64,000 bases of DNA from Odobenus rosmarus divergens (GCF_000321225.1 NW_004451649.1:355343-419342); one strand, 5' to 3'. Positions 35,339-46,380 are shown, counted from the first letter of the stretch. Translations and numbers: made by a program. The notes: generated by a model not told the origin, from the sequence alone.

Positions 35339-35534
35339 GGGGTGCCTGGCTGGCTCAGTTGGCTAAGCATCTACCTTCAGCTCAGGTCATGATCCCAGGG
35401 TCCTTGGATCGAGTCCTGCATCGGGCTCCCTACTCAGCGGGGAGCCTGCTTCTCCTCCCTCTGCTGCTCCCCCTGCTTGTGTGCGTGTGCTCTCTCTCTC
35501 TTTCTTTGTCAGATAAATAAAATCTTTAAAAAAA
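35339..35534 (+). mobile_element. CAN-SINE, near-perfect TSD
   Basis: The head is GGGGTGCCTGGCTGGCTCAG, with the 'cccagggtcc' middle and the tail 'gtcagataaataaaatcttt'. The TSD is AAAGACGTGAATTA (35325-35338) against AAAGATGTGAATTA (35535-35548), 13 of 14 identical. It is moderately old. Confidence 0.9.
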
Positions 35535-35548
35535 AAAGATGTGAATTA

Positions 35549-36016
35549 TATTGATAATGCATTATTTTGTATTAAAATATTTGTCATATTCTGGATCATC
35601 TATTTTATAATCACAAATAATTATTTGAAATTCCAAAACTGATGCTTTATTAAAGTAGCTGAAAATATTCAAAAGTCCATTAATACTAGAATAATAAAAT
35701 AGACATGATTTTACTTACAACATTATGTTGAAAGGGGACATCTTTAGTTTCTAAGAAGACCTAACACAAATATAAGACTTCATTTCAGCTTTGAAGTTTC
35801 TAGTCTTGTCTAAACACTGGCAAAGGACTTCAATTTGGATTTTAATCTTCAGTGGTATCTTCTTGTCTCAGTCTCTAAATCCAACCCATAGATAATTATT
35901 AATTTAGTTGCAGTTTATGTTACCTTTTAATGTTTTTCTTTTTGATCTGGCACACCCATGAAAGCCAAAGAAATAGTACAACAATATTTACTTAGTACAT
36001 GTCCAGAATAAATATT
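35549..36016. other. Unassigned AT-rich non-coding DNA
   Basis: No recognisable repeat or gene. Confidence 0.5.
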
Positions 36017-36029
36017 AAAGGAGGAGGGA

Positions 36030-36133
36030 GGGGCGCCTGGCTGGCTCAGTCGATGGAGCATGCAACTCTTGATCTAGGGGTTGTGAGTTCAAGCCCCATG
36101 TTGGGCATAGAGCTTACTTTAAGAAAAAAAAAA
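36030..36133 (+). mobile_element. Short CAN-SINE (about 100 bp form), perfect TSD
   Basis: tRNA-like body only: 'gcgcctggctggctcagtcgatggagcatgcaactcttgatc', B-box-like 'gtgagttcaagcccc', then 'gttgggcatagagcttactttaag' and an A-run. It lacks the CT-rich domain of the long form. The perfect 13-bp TSD AAAGGAGGAGGGA lies at 36017-36029 and 36134-36146. Confidence 0.9.
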
Positions 36134-36171
36134 AAAGGAGGAGGGAAATATCTACTCAAACATTCATGTTT

Positions 36172-36366
36172 GGGGCACCTGGGTGGCTCAGTCGTTAAGC
36201 GTCTGCCTTCAGCTCAGGTCATGATCCCAGGGTCCTGGGATCGAGCCCCTCATCGGGCTCCCTCCTCGGTGGGAAGCCTGTTTCTCCCTCTCCCACTCCC
36301 TCTGCTTGTGTTCCCTCTCTCGCCGTGTCTCTCTCTGTCAAATAAATAAATAAAATCTTTAAAAAG
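36172..36366 (+). mobile_element. CAN-SINE, panda/bear-like '-cccactccctctgcttgtg-' subtype
   Basis: Full-length copy with 'gcgtctgcc', 'cccagggtcctgggatcgagcccc' and the CT-rich segment 'cccactccctctgcttgtgttccctctctcgc'. The flanks share ACATTCA with partial similarity around it, a likely decayed TSD. Plus- and minus-strand frames of 60-116 codons across the two adjacent SINEs are artefacts. Confidence 0.9.
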
Positions 36367-36384
36367 GAAAAAACAACATTCAGG

Positions 36385-37984
36385 ATTAATGACAAGATCA
36401 AAGCATTCTGACAAATGCCTGTGTGTCCAGGCGTTTGCGATTAAGGTAGATGAATGGAAATATCCCCTAAGAATCTTGTATTGTGTAACCACGAATTAAA
36501 ATAGGAGAAAGAAACCTCACTCTTGAGTATATTGACTATATCATTCTCTACTTTTCATCTCCACGGAGAGAGTGTCTAATATTTTTCTCCATGAACCTGT
36601 GAATATGGTAGATGCTGAATAAATGTTCTTTGTTCTGTAGCACCTCTATAGTTCCTTACCTGGCTTAGAAGCAATATCCTTTATGAACTAAGAATCACCA
36701 CATCACTTCTACAGTTCCAGGAACACATCAATCCCATGATAATTACTGTCTCTACAGCTGGGGGAACATGGGAGCAAGAGATGTCCATATCCAGGAGTAA
36801 TACAGAGGGGCAACAAAATAAGAAATTTCTTTCAGGGGAACGCTTTAATGATGTTACCTAACTCATAGTGCTGTGAGAATAGATGAGATAGTACTTGTTA
36901 AATAGTTACAAAAGTATGCTGCAAATACTAAATGCTCAACAACAATAGAACAATTATTATCACTATCAGCCTTTGCTCTTTTTCAAGCCACTTCTCCACC
37001 CAGTTAGACCAACTTCAGAGCAGGCATTCTAGAGATGGGGATTCTTGAATCAGATCTCGAGGAACTTTCCTGGGAACATTGTGAGATGTGTCTTTTCTCT
37101 CTCAGCCAAGAATTTATCTAATTGGCTGATCTGTTAGCCATTCATTATGAACTTGGCAGCCCCAGAATATACAGCCACATGCTTAAAATCGTGTGTTCAT
37201 AGAAATTCACGTTCACTTCTTTAATTGTATTTCAGTTGATAAATCAGCTTTTAAAAAAGCTTTGTAAAGTTTAAATTCTTATCTGAGTCAAAGATAATTA
37301 ACTTTGAATATGTATATTCCTATGTAATAAACTCTGGACACTTCAAACGTGTGCCTCAATAACAGGATTATATTGTTGTCATGTTAAACTTTTTAGAAAC
37401 CTTGGGACTTAATGGCTATTGACATTAGTAAAATCTTCATAGCTCTTTGGGTTGGCTTCTTAAATATCGGAACAAGCTTTGTGGCTTGTAATTCAGCCAA
37501 TGGTATAAAATAAAGAAAAAAGAACATAAAGAAAATCTGTGGGCAACAATGGTTTCAGCTTTTAGTTCTTTGTTCCTTGCTGGCATCTAGTTGAGTAATA
37601 GTTCAGGATTGAAAGTAGGAGAGACTGTAATTGAAGGTATACTTACTTCCACATTTTACTCCCTCTGAAAATAGGAACCCTGGTTAGGTCAATCACTAGC
37701 CTGGAGCTATACAATGTCTATGGTATTTCTAACTTATCCAGGGAACCAATCTAAACCAAATGTCTGAATTCGGTTGAAAGCTGCTTATCATCAAAGTTCT
37801 CATTCATTCTTTTGGGACCAGACTGATTACTGAGAGAATGGTGGCAAAAGTCGGAAGAAAGCCCCATTTATAGACTCTTTGCCTTTAGCAAAATGTTTTG
37901 GTACTGGTATTTGTTTCTTCAGATATTTTGCAGATGATTACCTAATGTAACATCATGGTGATGACATAAATTTTGCTTTTTATA
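36385..37984. other. Mostly unassigned non-coding DNA (contains one MIR, listed separately)
   Basis: Apart from the MIR at 36850-36970, nothing is recognisable. A possible L2-like tail ('tggtagatgctgaataaatgttc') lies near 36605. Confidence 0.45.
36850..36970 (+). repeat. MIR SINE 3' part
   Basis: 'ttacctaactcatagtgctgtgagaatagatgagatagtac' and the tail 'aaatgctcaacaacaat...attattatcac' match the MIR 3' half in order. Confidence 0.7.
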
Positions 37985-38320
37985 TATTCTACCTACCTTA
38001 GCAGCTTTTCCAGCCCTCTTATTCTGCAATCCTCATCTTGTACATTTCAGGGGCAACATTTCCCCCAAATATCATGCCTTTTGCATAGGCTTTTTCCATT
38101 AACTGCAAATTCCTTCCCACTGCCCAGATCTTGTCAAACCTCTCTCCATTCAAATGGCATCCCTACTGGGAAGCACTTTCTAACTGCCCTTCTTGGGTGT
38201 CTGACACTGCATTTTAAGTATTTGACGACAGAATTTGCTTCCAGCCTCTCCAGGAGCTTCTTGAAGACAGATCCCATGTCTTCTTTACATTTGTAGTGAC
38301 AGCACCAAGCACAGATTCTG
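37985..38320 (+). repeat. L2 LINE 3' fragment
   Basis: A pyrimidine-rich L2 region: 'gcataggctttttccattaac', 'cccagatcttgtcaaacctctctccattcaaatggcatcc', 'gggaagcactttctaactgccc' and 'gacagatcccatgtcttc'. The 107-codon frame at 37973-38296 lies inside and is non-coding L2 sequence. Confidence 0.8.
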
Positions 38321-38437
38321 GAACAGATTTGACACTCCCTATTATCCTGTTAAGTGACAGTAGTGTACTATTTGTTGGGCATACATTCCTTATATTTGTT
38401 AGTCGATATATTTTGTAAGTAAAATGGGTTTATGTTG

Positions 38438-38641
38438 GGGGCACCTGGGTGCTCAGTCAGTTGAGTGTCTGACTCCTAGTTTCAGCTCAGGGCTTGATCT
38501 CGGGATCCTGGGATGGAGCCACACGTCAGGCTCCTGGCTCAGCGAGGAGTCTACTTGTCTCCCTCTCCCTCTGCTCCTCCCTTCACTCATGCTCTCTCTC
38601 TCTCTCAAATGAATAAATAAATATTTTAAAAAGCTTTAAAA
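38438..38641 (+). mobile_element. CAN-SINE, older subfamily, decayed TSD
   Basis: The head has lost one G in the A-box region (GGGTGCTCAG for GGGTGGCTCAG), and the middle is 'tctgactcctagtttcagc'. The TSD is AATGGGTTTATGTTG (38423-38437) against AATTGGTTTATACTG (38642-38656), 12 of 15 identical. Confidence 0.9.
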
Positions 38642-38656
38642 AATTGGTTTATACTG

Positions 38657-39370
38657 TAAAGGCAGGTATCATTCAGTACTGATTAATTTTATTTGTTGTT
38701 CAATGGATTTTATATTTTGACAACGTTGATAAGCTAGGTGGAAAAGAAAAGAGCTTTGTTGAAGGCATTTATATGTATATGTATCCTCTATGAAGGCTAA
38801 TAAAAAGTGTACTTTATAAGGTTAAGGAAACAAAATCAGAATGACATAAATGACAGCAAAAGGCTGAAAGGAGGCTGGACTAGCAACTAATGGATTAGCT
38901 GTCTGATGTTGATTCTATCATGATAGTAGATTATTTATGGTTTGTGTATATGATTCTGAGGAAATTTGACCAAGAATGTGAATGTGCTTTCCATAGCCGT
39001 CATACCCTCAGATTCCTAAAGAAGATTATACCATAAAAAAGGACAGAATCATTTCTCTTCTAATTGGAAACTTCTTTACACAAAACTTGAATATCTACCA
39101 AATATTCTGTCTCTTTGTCCTTCAAAGAACTCAGTGGTTTCCCAAATTTTTATTTTTTAATGAGTCAATTATTAGACTAGATGCTTTTCTTGAAAACTAT
39201 AACCTTCTACTATATATTATGTAAGAAAATCAGAATAGCTTTACTTGGATTGTAAATATATTTTCTTGGGAAATTTTCTCAGGCTCTTTTCACTATTAGT
39301 TAATCTTTAACCACATAAAAGGTGAGAATAGTCACTTCCGTAGTCACCCAAATATGAGCAATCTGAGAAT
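38657..39370. other. Unassigned AT-rich non-coding DNA
   Basis: No recognisable repeat or gene. Confidence 0.5.
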
Positions 39371-39589
39371 GTTGTTAACAGTGATGACCAAAGATTAGCC
39401 AGGAATATTTCTAGACACTAAAGTTATAGTAATTAATAAAACAGACAAAATCTCTATTCATGATCTCTAAGGATGTAAATCATAAAGAAGCTTATTCTGG
39501 AAATAATGATAGCAGAATAACTTAACCTATGCCATAAAAATTTGCTCATGGTTTCAGAAAAGTGCTTGTTACATCTCAGGCACCATATA
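39371..39589 (+). repeat. Dispersed duplicate A of an unnamed segment
   Basis: This stretch aligns along its length with 43777-44195 in the same orientation. Shared words include GTTGTTA.CAGT, AGTTATAGTAATTAATAAAA followed by CAGACAAA, and AAGTTATAG, TCTAAGGA, TCTGGAAA and TTGCTCAT. I cannot name the family. It may be an old interspersed repeat or a local duplication. Confidence 0.65.
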
Positions 39590-39602
39590 ACATTGCAGTT
39601 TC

Positions 39603-39807
39603 TTTCTTTTTTTTTTTAAGATTTTATTTATTGATTTGAGAGAGAGAGAGATTGAGAAAGAGAGAGCATGAGAAGGGGAGGGCCAGAGGGAGAAGCAGAC
39701 TCCCTGCTGAGCAGGGAGCCCGATGCGGGGACTTGATTCCGGGACCCCAGGATCATGACCTGAGCCGAAGGCAGTTGCTTAACCAACTAAGCCACCCAGG
39801 TGCCCTC
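39603..39807 (-). mobile_element. CAN-SINE, reverse orientation, perfect TSD
   Basis: The T-run tail and AAGATTTTATTTATTGATTT on the left lead to 'gccacccaggtgccc' on the right. The perfect 13-bp TSD ACATTGCAGTTTC lies at 39590-39602 and 39808-39820. It interrupts or abuts duplicate A. The 66-codon frame through it is spurious. Confidence 0.95.
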
Positions 39808-39820
39808 ACATTGCAGTTTC

Positions 39821-40577
39821 AACAGTGGTTACAGATGGGTCCAGCAGTGTAAATTTAAAAGGAAAAAAGATCATCAAAAAAAGATGGCTACCACCCTAAA
39901 GAAGATAAACTAGGAAGGCTAATTTACATAATCAATCCTTCTGGCCCCTCACTTAACTATATAAGGAAGCTCTTCCTAGATACAAAGGAGGGGTGGATAC
40001 TACTTAGATAATACAAAGGAGATTATGAGAATTAAGGTGTGATTAAAAATGGGATTGTTCAGATGTTTTCCCTTTTTGACAAAAACAACTCACCATGAGG
40101 TATGGCTTACAGGAGAACAATCTTAAGGAAAAAAAAGTTCAGATGTCCTGTGGATAGGACATGATTGCTGGACACAATAGCCTGTTCTGTTATGATGGTC
40201 AAGGATTCACTATACCTTTAAAATTCGAGTATTATCCAATCAGGACTATGTATGGAATTGAGAGAAATACAGAAATCAAAGAGAGACACCAGTGACTTAC
40301 ACACTGGCCAAATGATGTTGGAAAATGCATAGCAGAATATGTGTGCATGTGTGTGTATGTGTGTATGTATGGGTTCAAGAAAGCTGTGTAATTTTAAAAT
40401 CTCCCTGAAAAGTTCTGATGTGAATCCAAGTTTGAGGAGAACTAAAGGAAAGTAGAACTGTGACAGTATGTAAGACTTTTAAAGTTATTTTAGAAAAATA
40501 CCTGTGAAAGTGACAACAAGAGGAAATCAGGAAGAAAAAAGTCACACAATGTGATGGAGGAAAAAAAGAAACGAAGA
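39821..40577. other. Unassigned non-coding DNA
   Basis: A TG/TATG microsatellite lies at about 40340-40372. No gene or repeat family is recognised. Confidence 0.5.
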
Positions 40578-40765
40578 GGGGCACCTGGGTGGCTCAGTTG
40601 GTTAAGTGTCTGACTCCTGATTTCAGCTCAGGTCATGACCTCAGGGTCGTGAGATGGAGCCCAGAGCCAGGCTCCACACTCAGGGGGAGCTCTACTTGAG
40701 ATTCGCTCTCTTCCTCTGGCCCTCTCCACTTCTCTAAAATTGATAAATAAATCTTAAAGAATAGA
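40578..40765 (+). mobile_element. CAN-SINE, older subfamily
   Basis: 'ggggcacctgggtggctcag', 'gtctgactcctgatttcagc' and 'tcatgacctcagggtcgtgagatggagccc' show the older form also seen at 11850 and 38438. The tail is 'attgataaataaatctt'. The TSD is not clear. Confidence 0.85.
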
Positions 40766-41004
40766 AATGGAGAAAGTGATTTAGATTAAAATAATCCCAA
40801 TTTGCTACTTATTGACTATAATCAAGTTCATGTCTAATGATTTCTCTGAATCTGAGTCTTAGTTTTCTTTTTGTAAGTTGTACACAAGTCTCTTGATTTC
40901 TCTGCATATTAGTGTTTTATTATGTTTTTTGTTGTGGCGGTGACGGTGGGTTTTTTTGTTTTGTTTTGGTTTGTTTTTAAGAGTAACTATTTGATAGGAC
41001 TAGT

Positions 41005-41181
41005 TTTTTTTTTTTTTTTTGAGAGAAAGAATGAGAGAGAGAGAGAGCACATGAGAGGGGGGAGGGTCAGAGGGAGAAGCAGACTCCCTGCTGAGCAGGG
41101 AGCCCGATGCGGGACTCGATCCCTGGACTCCAGGATCATGACCTGAGCTGAAGGCAGTCGGTTAACCAACTGAGCCACCCA
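41005..41181 (-). mobile_element. CAN-SINE, reverse orientation, perfect TSD, head slightly truncated
   Basis: T-run tail, GAGAGAGAG region and young-type middle ('ggactccaggatcatgacctg'), ending 'gagccaccca' without the outermost head bases. The perfect 12-bp TSD GATAGGACTAGT lies at 40993-41004 and 41182-41193. It faces the forward SINE at 40578-40765 across about 240 bp. Confidence 0.95.
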
Positions 41182-41193
41182 GATAGGACTAGT

Positions 41194-41776
41194 AAACTTA
41201 TTCCATGACGATGTCTAAGAATGTAACTTATAAATGATAATGCACTTAAAATATTTATTACCATTGCTCTATAGTAAGAAAAAAAATGAAATTTAGAGAG
41301 ACTACTTTGGAGGTTTAAATCCTAGACATAAGAGAACAAAAAATAAAGGACTTAAAAGTTTTAAAGTAAAATCATAAAACTGATATAATGACAAATGAAT
41401 ACATGATAAAATATTAAAGGAAATTATAAAAATCAAAGGGAGATATTAATAAATATAAAAGAAGTGTAGTTAATAATTGTTGTAAGGTCTTCATTACTTA
41501 AGAAAAAGATCAAAATGTTAATAGAGCTTGCTTAGGAACAATGAGGAAAATATATGGAGATTAAGTGAAAGGTCAAAGGGAATTTGTACCTTAATCTATT
41601 GAAACTTTAAAGCAATAGTCTCCAAGCAAGGTAATAAGAATTCATTCAAGATCCAAAAATAGAAACCATACTTTCTTTAGTCAACATGTACGGCTTTTAT
41701 GAAGCGACAGAATTTACAGTCAGTGGCTAGAAGAGCCATGTTGATGAAAGTGGGAATAGTTTTCTTTCAGTTGATA
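41194..41776. other. Unassigned AT-rich non-coding DNA
   Basis: Very A-rich, with no gene or repeat family recognised. Confidence 0.5.
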
Positions 41777-42240
41777 CAGTAGCCCCCTCTTATCTGCAGG
41801 GAGTACATTCCAAGACCCCCCGTGGATGCCTGAAACCATGGATAGTACCAAACCCTATACATACTGTTTTTTTTTCCTATACATACATATCTATGATAAA
41901 GTTTAATTTATCAATTAGGCATAGTAGGAGATTAACAACAATAACTAATAATAAATAGAACAATTATGACAACATATTATGATAAGAGTTATGTGAATGT
42001 GGCCTCTCTCTCTCTTAAAATACCTTATTGTACTGTACTCACCCTTCTTGTGATGATGTGAAGTGATAAAATGCTTATGTAATGAGATGAAGTGAGGTGA
42101 ATGACATAAGTATTGTGATTTAGCGTTAAGCTACTACTGACCTTTTGACAATGTCAGAAGGAGGATCATCTACTTCCAGACCACAACTGACCTTGGGTAA
42201 CAAACTGTAGAAAGTGAAAGGCAGATGAGAGGGACTACTG
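41777..42240 (+). mobile_element. Tigger-type (pogo/Tc1-mariner) non-autonomous DNA transposon
   Basis: The ends are inverted repeats: CAGTAGCCCCCTCTTATCTG at the left, and the right end read in reverse is CAGTAGTCCCTCTCATCTGC. The left end is preceded by TA, the pogo-family target dinucleotide; the right TA has decayed to TC. The inside ('tggatgcctgaaaccatggatagtacc', 'taaagtttaatttatcaattaggc') matches a Tigger-derived short element. At about 464 bp it has no transposase. Orientation is arbitrary. Confidence 0.8.
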
Positions 42241-42640
42241 TCCTTGAAAAGCTGGGATGAGGAAATCTACTCCGATTCAAATTCTTTGCTAAAATATGTG
42301 ATTTTTATAACTGTTAATATTTTATATAACCAAGTTATCACACATGAATTTATTAAATTCAGGTGATAATTATGAATTCATTAAAAAATCAATACATGAC
42401 CATGCTTATTTTACTTTCATTATATACTTTTCTTTTTTTCCCCACCAGATTTTCAATTATATAAAATGTTAAAAGTATGACCATCTATCTTCATATCATC
42501 CATCATTCCAACTACATTTCTCAGAGACTGTGCCTCGGTCCAATTTTGTTAGGTCTCTTTTCTGTCCATGTTCTCTGCATTTACTTACACACATAGAAAC
42601 ACAGCTTATTTTATTAAACAAATACTAAAGATAATATTCT
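42241..42640. other. Unassigned AT-rich DNA
   Basis: A weak L1 character begins near 42430, but I cannot support a boundary. Confidence 0.45.
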
Positions 42641-43010
42641 GAAAGTTGCTTTTTTTAAAAAGTCTTCAAAATATTTTCATGCTAGCATATATAAATCTGC
42701 TATATTTTTTTAAGTAGCTGAAGAGTGTTTCATACTATGGATATATCATAACTTACCCATTTCTGTACCTCTGGATTTTAAGTTGGGTCTAATTTTCTTT
42801 ATTGCAAAAAAGTCCTGCAGCATTTTGTATGTACATCTTTAAGCATGTATGTGAGATACATTTCTATAATTCCTAAAAGGGAAATCACTGGGTCTAAGTA
42901 AATACATTTTTTTAAACAATTTTAGCCAGTTCTAAAGTTACTCTCCAAAAAGGCTTCACTAATTTAGATTTGAATGTTAATTTTTTAGTAGCTAAGAAAT
43001 TATGCAAAAC
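42641..43010 (-). mobile_element. Old, diverged L1 fragment, reverse orientation
   Basis: 'gctgaagagtgtttcatactatggatatatcataac', 'ttgtatgtacatctttaagc', 'gggaaatcactgggtctaag' and 'ttactctccaaaaaggc' follow the order of antisense ORF2/3' sequence in old mammalian L1s. Heavily diverged. Confidence 0.6.
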
Positions 43011-43776
43011 ATTATTATTTTAAATGGATTTGAACATTGCATTATTTAATCCAGTTTTGATATATATTATTATCAGAATATATGGTTTATGCTAAAATTA
43101 CAGATGTTTAAAATTTCTTTTCATAGTTTGTTTTTTCCCATCTGGAAACTATCAGAAAAATTAAATTCAAGTTCCTGGTGCTTCAGGCACACTGTATCAA
43201 AATTATTAGCATCATTATGTTTTAAGAATTAAACTCTATGATTTTTTCCAAAAATAAAAATAGTGGGAAAGTTTGGCTTGCTGAATGTGTAATCTAGCAT
43301 AAACCCCAAAACCAAATTAAACATAGTTTTTGCACAATTGGTGTTACAAAATAATCAACTGAGACCATAAATATAAGAAAGAGGGAGAGCAATATCTTTT
43401 CATTTGAGAACAGTATCCATATATAGAAACTGATTTTCTTTCTGAGAGAAATCATTTATAGCATCCGTATATGATTATTTTCATTGCTACATGTATGTAT
43501 GTAACTGATGTATATTCTGAAGGAATTACAGATAAAAGTGGTAAAATGTACATAGTTGTTGACTAATTAGGTCATAACCTAATTGTTAAATGAAGTGAGG
43601 GATAAATATATGTCAATTCTAATTCCAAATTTCTTTCCTTTGCAATTGGGAGAATGATAATTCTATTGATTGAGCCACATAAAAAAAGGACACACTTGAT
43701 TATAACTTTAGCCACTTTGTATCTAATAAGATGGTGAGTCATACATGCAGAAAACACAGAGGGTGTCTAGAAAAAA
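43011..43776. other. Unassigned AT-rich non-coding DNA
   Basis: No recognisable repeat or gene. A short (ATGT)n lies near 43491-43505. Confidence 0.5.
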
Positions 43777-44195
43777 GTTGTTAGCAGTTATTACCAAAGA
43801 TGAGCTAACATCTCTAGGCACTGAAGTTATAGTAATTAATAAAACAGACAAACCCTCTGCCCATGATTTCTAAGGACATAAAGAATAGGGAAGCCTACTC
43901 TGGAAACTAATGACAAAAGAATAGGTTAAACAACATAAGCCACAGGGCACCTGGGTGGCTCAGTTGGTTGAGCGACTGCCTGCGGCTTGGGTCGTGATCC
44001 TGGAGTCCTTGGATCGAGTCCCGCATCGGGCTCCCTGCTCAGCGGGGAGTCTGCTTCTCCCTCGGACCCTCCCCCCTCTCGTGCTCTCTATCCCTCATTC
44101 TCTCTCTCAAATAAACCAATAAAATCTTTAAAAAAAAAAAAAACAACATAAGCCATAGAAAGTTGCTCATCATTTATGAAAAGCACTTGTTCCTT
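43777..44195 (+). repeat. Dispersed duplicate B of an unnamed segment (split by a SINE)
   Basis: Similar to 39371-39589. The copy is continuous once the SINE at 43943-44140 and one TSD are removed, giving '...aacaacataagccatagaaagttgctcat', which parallels 'aacctatgccataaaaatttgctcat' in copy A. Identity looks to be roughly three quarters by eye. Confidence 0.65.
43943..44140 (+). mobile_element. CAN-SINE, TSD present
   Basis: The head is GGGCACCTGGGTGGCTCAG, of the young-type middle with small changes ('cctgcggcttgggtcgtgatcctgg'). TSD AAACAACATAAGCCA lies at 43928-43942 and 44141-44155. The head appears to start 1-2 bases further in (43945). Confidence 0.95.
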
Positions 44196-44374
44196 TTATT
44201 TTTAGGTCTCTCCAATCTAGGCTAGAGGTATAGAATTGGAAAAATCTGTTGAGACATGAATCTTAGAGCCTTGCTTCAGGTTTGCTTAAAATCATCCAGA
44301 ACGAAAGCACAATAAAAACTAAACAGAAAATTTAAAGGCCTTAAATGGGGAAACTCCACAAAAGTTGAGACTTT
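44196..44374. other. Unassigned DNA
   Basis: Nothing recognisable. Confidence 0.4.
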
Positions 44375-44470
44375 TTTTTTCTCATTTTGTTCATTACTTT
44401 ATCACTAGCACCTGAAATTATGTATGAAATTGAGTAACAGCTCAATAAATATTTGCTGAGTAGATGTATA
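44375..44470 (+). repeat. L2-type 3' end fragment
   Basis: 'ttgttcattactttatcactagcacctgaaatt...aacagctcaataaatatttgctgagtag' matches the L2 3' end ('tgttcactgctgtatcc..agcacc...gctcaataaatatttgttgaa'). Confidence 0.7.
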
Positions 44471-44557
44471 AACTATTGTTCACTTACTATTTTCCTACTC
44501 TGTTGATGTCAGCCATTGAAAAGTGAGAATAAATGCATTATAATAAAATCAGCAGTA

Positions 44558-44794
44558 TGAAGGGGGGGAAATTGGAGGGGGAGACGAACCATGAGAGACT
44601 ATAGACTCTGAGAAACAAACTGAGGGTTCTAGAGGGGAGGCGGGTGGAGGGATGGGTTAGCCTGGTGATGGGTATTAAGGAGGACACGTACTGAATGGAG
44701 CACTGGGTGTTATACACAAACAATGAATCATGGAACACTACATCAAAAACTAATGATGTAATGTATGGTGATTAGCATAACATAATAAAAAAAT
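44558..44794 (+). mobile_element. Carnivore L1 3' end, 5'-truncated to about 237 bp
   Basis: 'gacgaaccatgagagactatagactctgag', 'aaacaaactgagggttctag', 'gagcactgggtgttatacac' and 'tgaatcatggaacactacatc' form the carnivore L1 3' untranslated end, with a short A-rich tail. TSD ATCAGCAGTA lies at 44548-44557 and 44795-44804. Reverse-strand frames here are spurious. Confidence 0.9.
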
Positions 44795-44814
44795 ATCAGC
44801 AGTAGGGACGCTGA

Positions 44815-44965
44815 AGCATATTTCTGTGTGCTCAGTTTCCTCATCTGTCCAAAGAGAATAAATTAAGACCTCAAAAAGTAGAATTAAGCAATATAACCTG
44901 TTTAAAGGATTTATCAGAGTAACTGATTCATAATAAACACTCTAACGGTTACTATTGTTATTACC
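44815..44965 (+). repeat. MIR SINE 3' part
   Basis: 'tgtgctcagtttcctcatctgtccaaagagaataa', 'ggatttatcagagtaactg' and 'ataataaacactctaacggttactattgttattacc' follow the MIR order. Confidence 0.7.
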
Positions 44966-45689
44966 ATTAATGTTAAATTCAGAGTTTGTGATTACTTGTC
45001 CTCACTCTACCAATAATTCACTAAAATTCTGAGAAAATTCATTGAGGATCTGAGTTGATTTTTTTCTATGAGTAAATCACTGTTAACCAAACTCACTTAT
45101 TTCAAAGTTAAGGTAAATTTTTTAACGATGACTCAAACCCAATTTTTAAACAATTAAAAAACTAAAAATTCTAATCCAATGTTGTTTGGATTCCTGGTAG
45201 TTTTAATTTATTCACTGCATAAAAATTATAGTTAAAATACAAAGCTATTTCATAAACAATGTTTAAGTGCAGTATGATGGTAATGACATTTGGCCACAGC
45301 TGGTATTCACAAATTTGTATGTTGTTTAGTTAGAGAACCCCAAAGGATAAAATCACTTTTGAAAGGGTTATTCCCAAGTTATACATCTTTACCAAAGAAT
45401 TACTAATGCAAAAAATCACTTTTATAACTAGGTCAGATCTTGGCTTACAGATATATTCAGGTTTTAAGTTTAATTGGTATAAATTCGGAATTCTATTGAT
45501 TTAATTAAAATGACTGTTTATGCAAGCATAATCAGAAAGCTGACCGAAAGGATCAGTTATTAAGTTTCATTTTATGTCATTTTTGCTGAACTTGGTTGAT
45601 TTCAGAAACAGGAGATGGGAGAGTTTGACCATTCAAAAGTCGTATTAGTTGTTTGATTTCAATAAAATTGAACTACACATATAGGAATG
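44966..45689. other. Unassigned AT-rich non-coding DNA
   Basis: No recognisable repeat or gene. Confidence 0.5.
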
Positions 45690-46380
45690 ACCTTAAACCC
45701 ACATGCTGAATCTCATTGTCCACCCTCTCCCTACCTACCACCAGGCCATACCACTAACATCTTTAGCCTGGACTATTGCAATAGTTCTCTAACTTGCTTT
45801 CTGCTTCTCTTGAAGGACGAATAGTCAGAGCGATCTTTGAAAAACTCAAATCGTAATTCTCCTACTGAAAACTCTCCAAAGACATCTATTCTTATAATGA
45901 AACACTTTTCATAGCAAACCACAATTCTCCACGTGAGCATGCCATATCTTGCCACTCCAATCTTATTTCCCATCAGACTCCACCATCTTACTGGCTCCTT
46001 CTTGGCCCTTTGTTTTCTTCCTTACGCACCCCAAACTTGTTCCAGTCTCAGGACCTTTCCACTTGCCCTTTCTTCTTTCTGAGAGGTCCTTCCTCAGATT
46101 ATCCCATGGCTGGTTTGTGTATCTCACAGAGGCAGCCCTTGAACTATTAACTCAAACACCACTGAAACCTATACCTCAGTCACTCTCTACCTTTCATCCT
46201 GCATTATACTTCATCAAACCTATTGCACTTAAAATTTTCTGTTTTTAGCTGTTTACATACAGAAGGCCCTATGAATGTAAGAATATTGTGTGTTTGCTTC
46301 ACTATTAGGTCTTTAGTGCCTAGCCAAGAGCCTTGCCCATAATAGGCACTCAGTAAATATTTGTCAAATGAATGAATGGC
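45690..46380 (+). repeat. Long L2 LINE 3' portion
   Basis: About 690 bp follow the L2 3' region in order: 'ggactattgcaatagttctctaac', 'gcgatctttgaaaaactc', 'ccacttgccctttcttcttt', 'tgagaggtccttcctc' and 'cagtcactctctacc'. It ends 'ataggcactcagtaaatatttgtcaaatgaatgaatg'. The 99-codon plus-strand frame inside it is L2 sequence, not a gene. This is the best L2 copy in the window. Confidence 0.9.

Noticed and set aside
35999..36349. 116-codon frame across two SINEs
   Set aside because: Produced by translating two adjacent CAN-SINEs; the LPLPLPLL-type peptide comes from the CT-rich SINE segment.
37973..38296. 107-codon plus-strand open frame, serine/leucine-rich
   Set aside because: The DNA is the pyrimidine-rich 3' region of an L2 LINE; the frame is a by-product of its composition.
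45949..46248. 99-codon plus-strand open frame
   Set aside because: Lies wholly inside the long L2 3' portion at 45690-46380.
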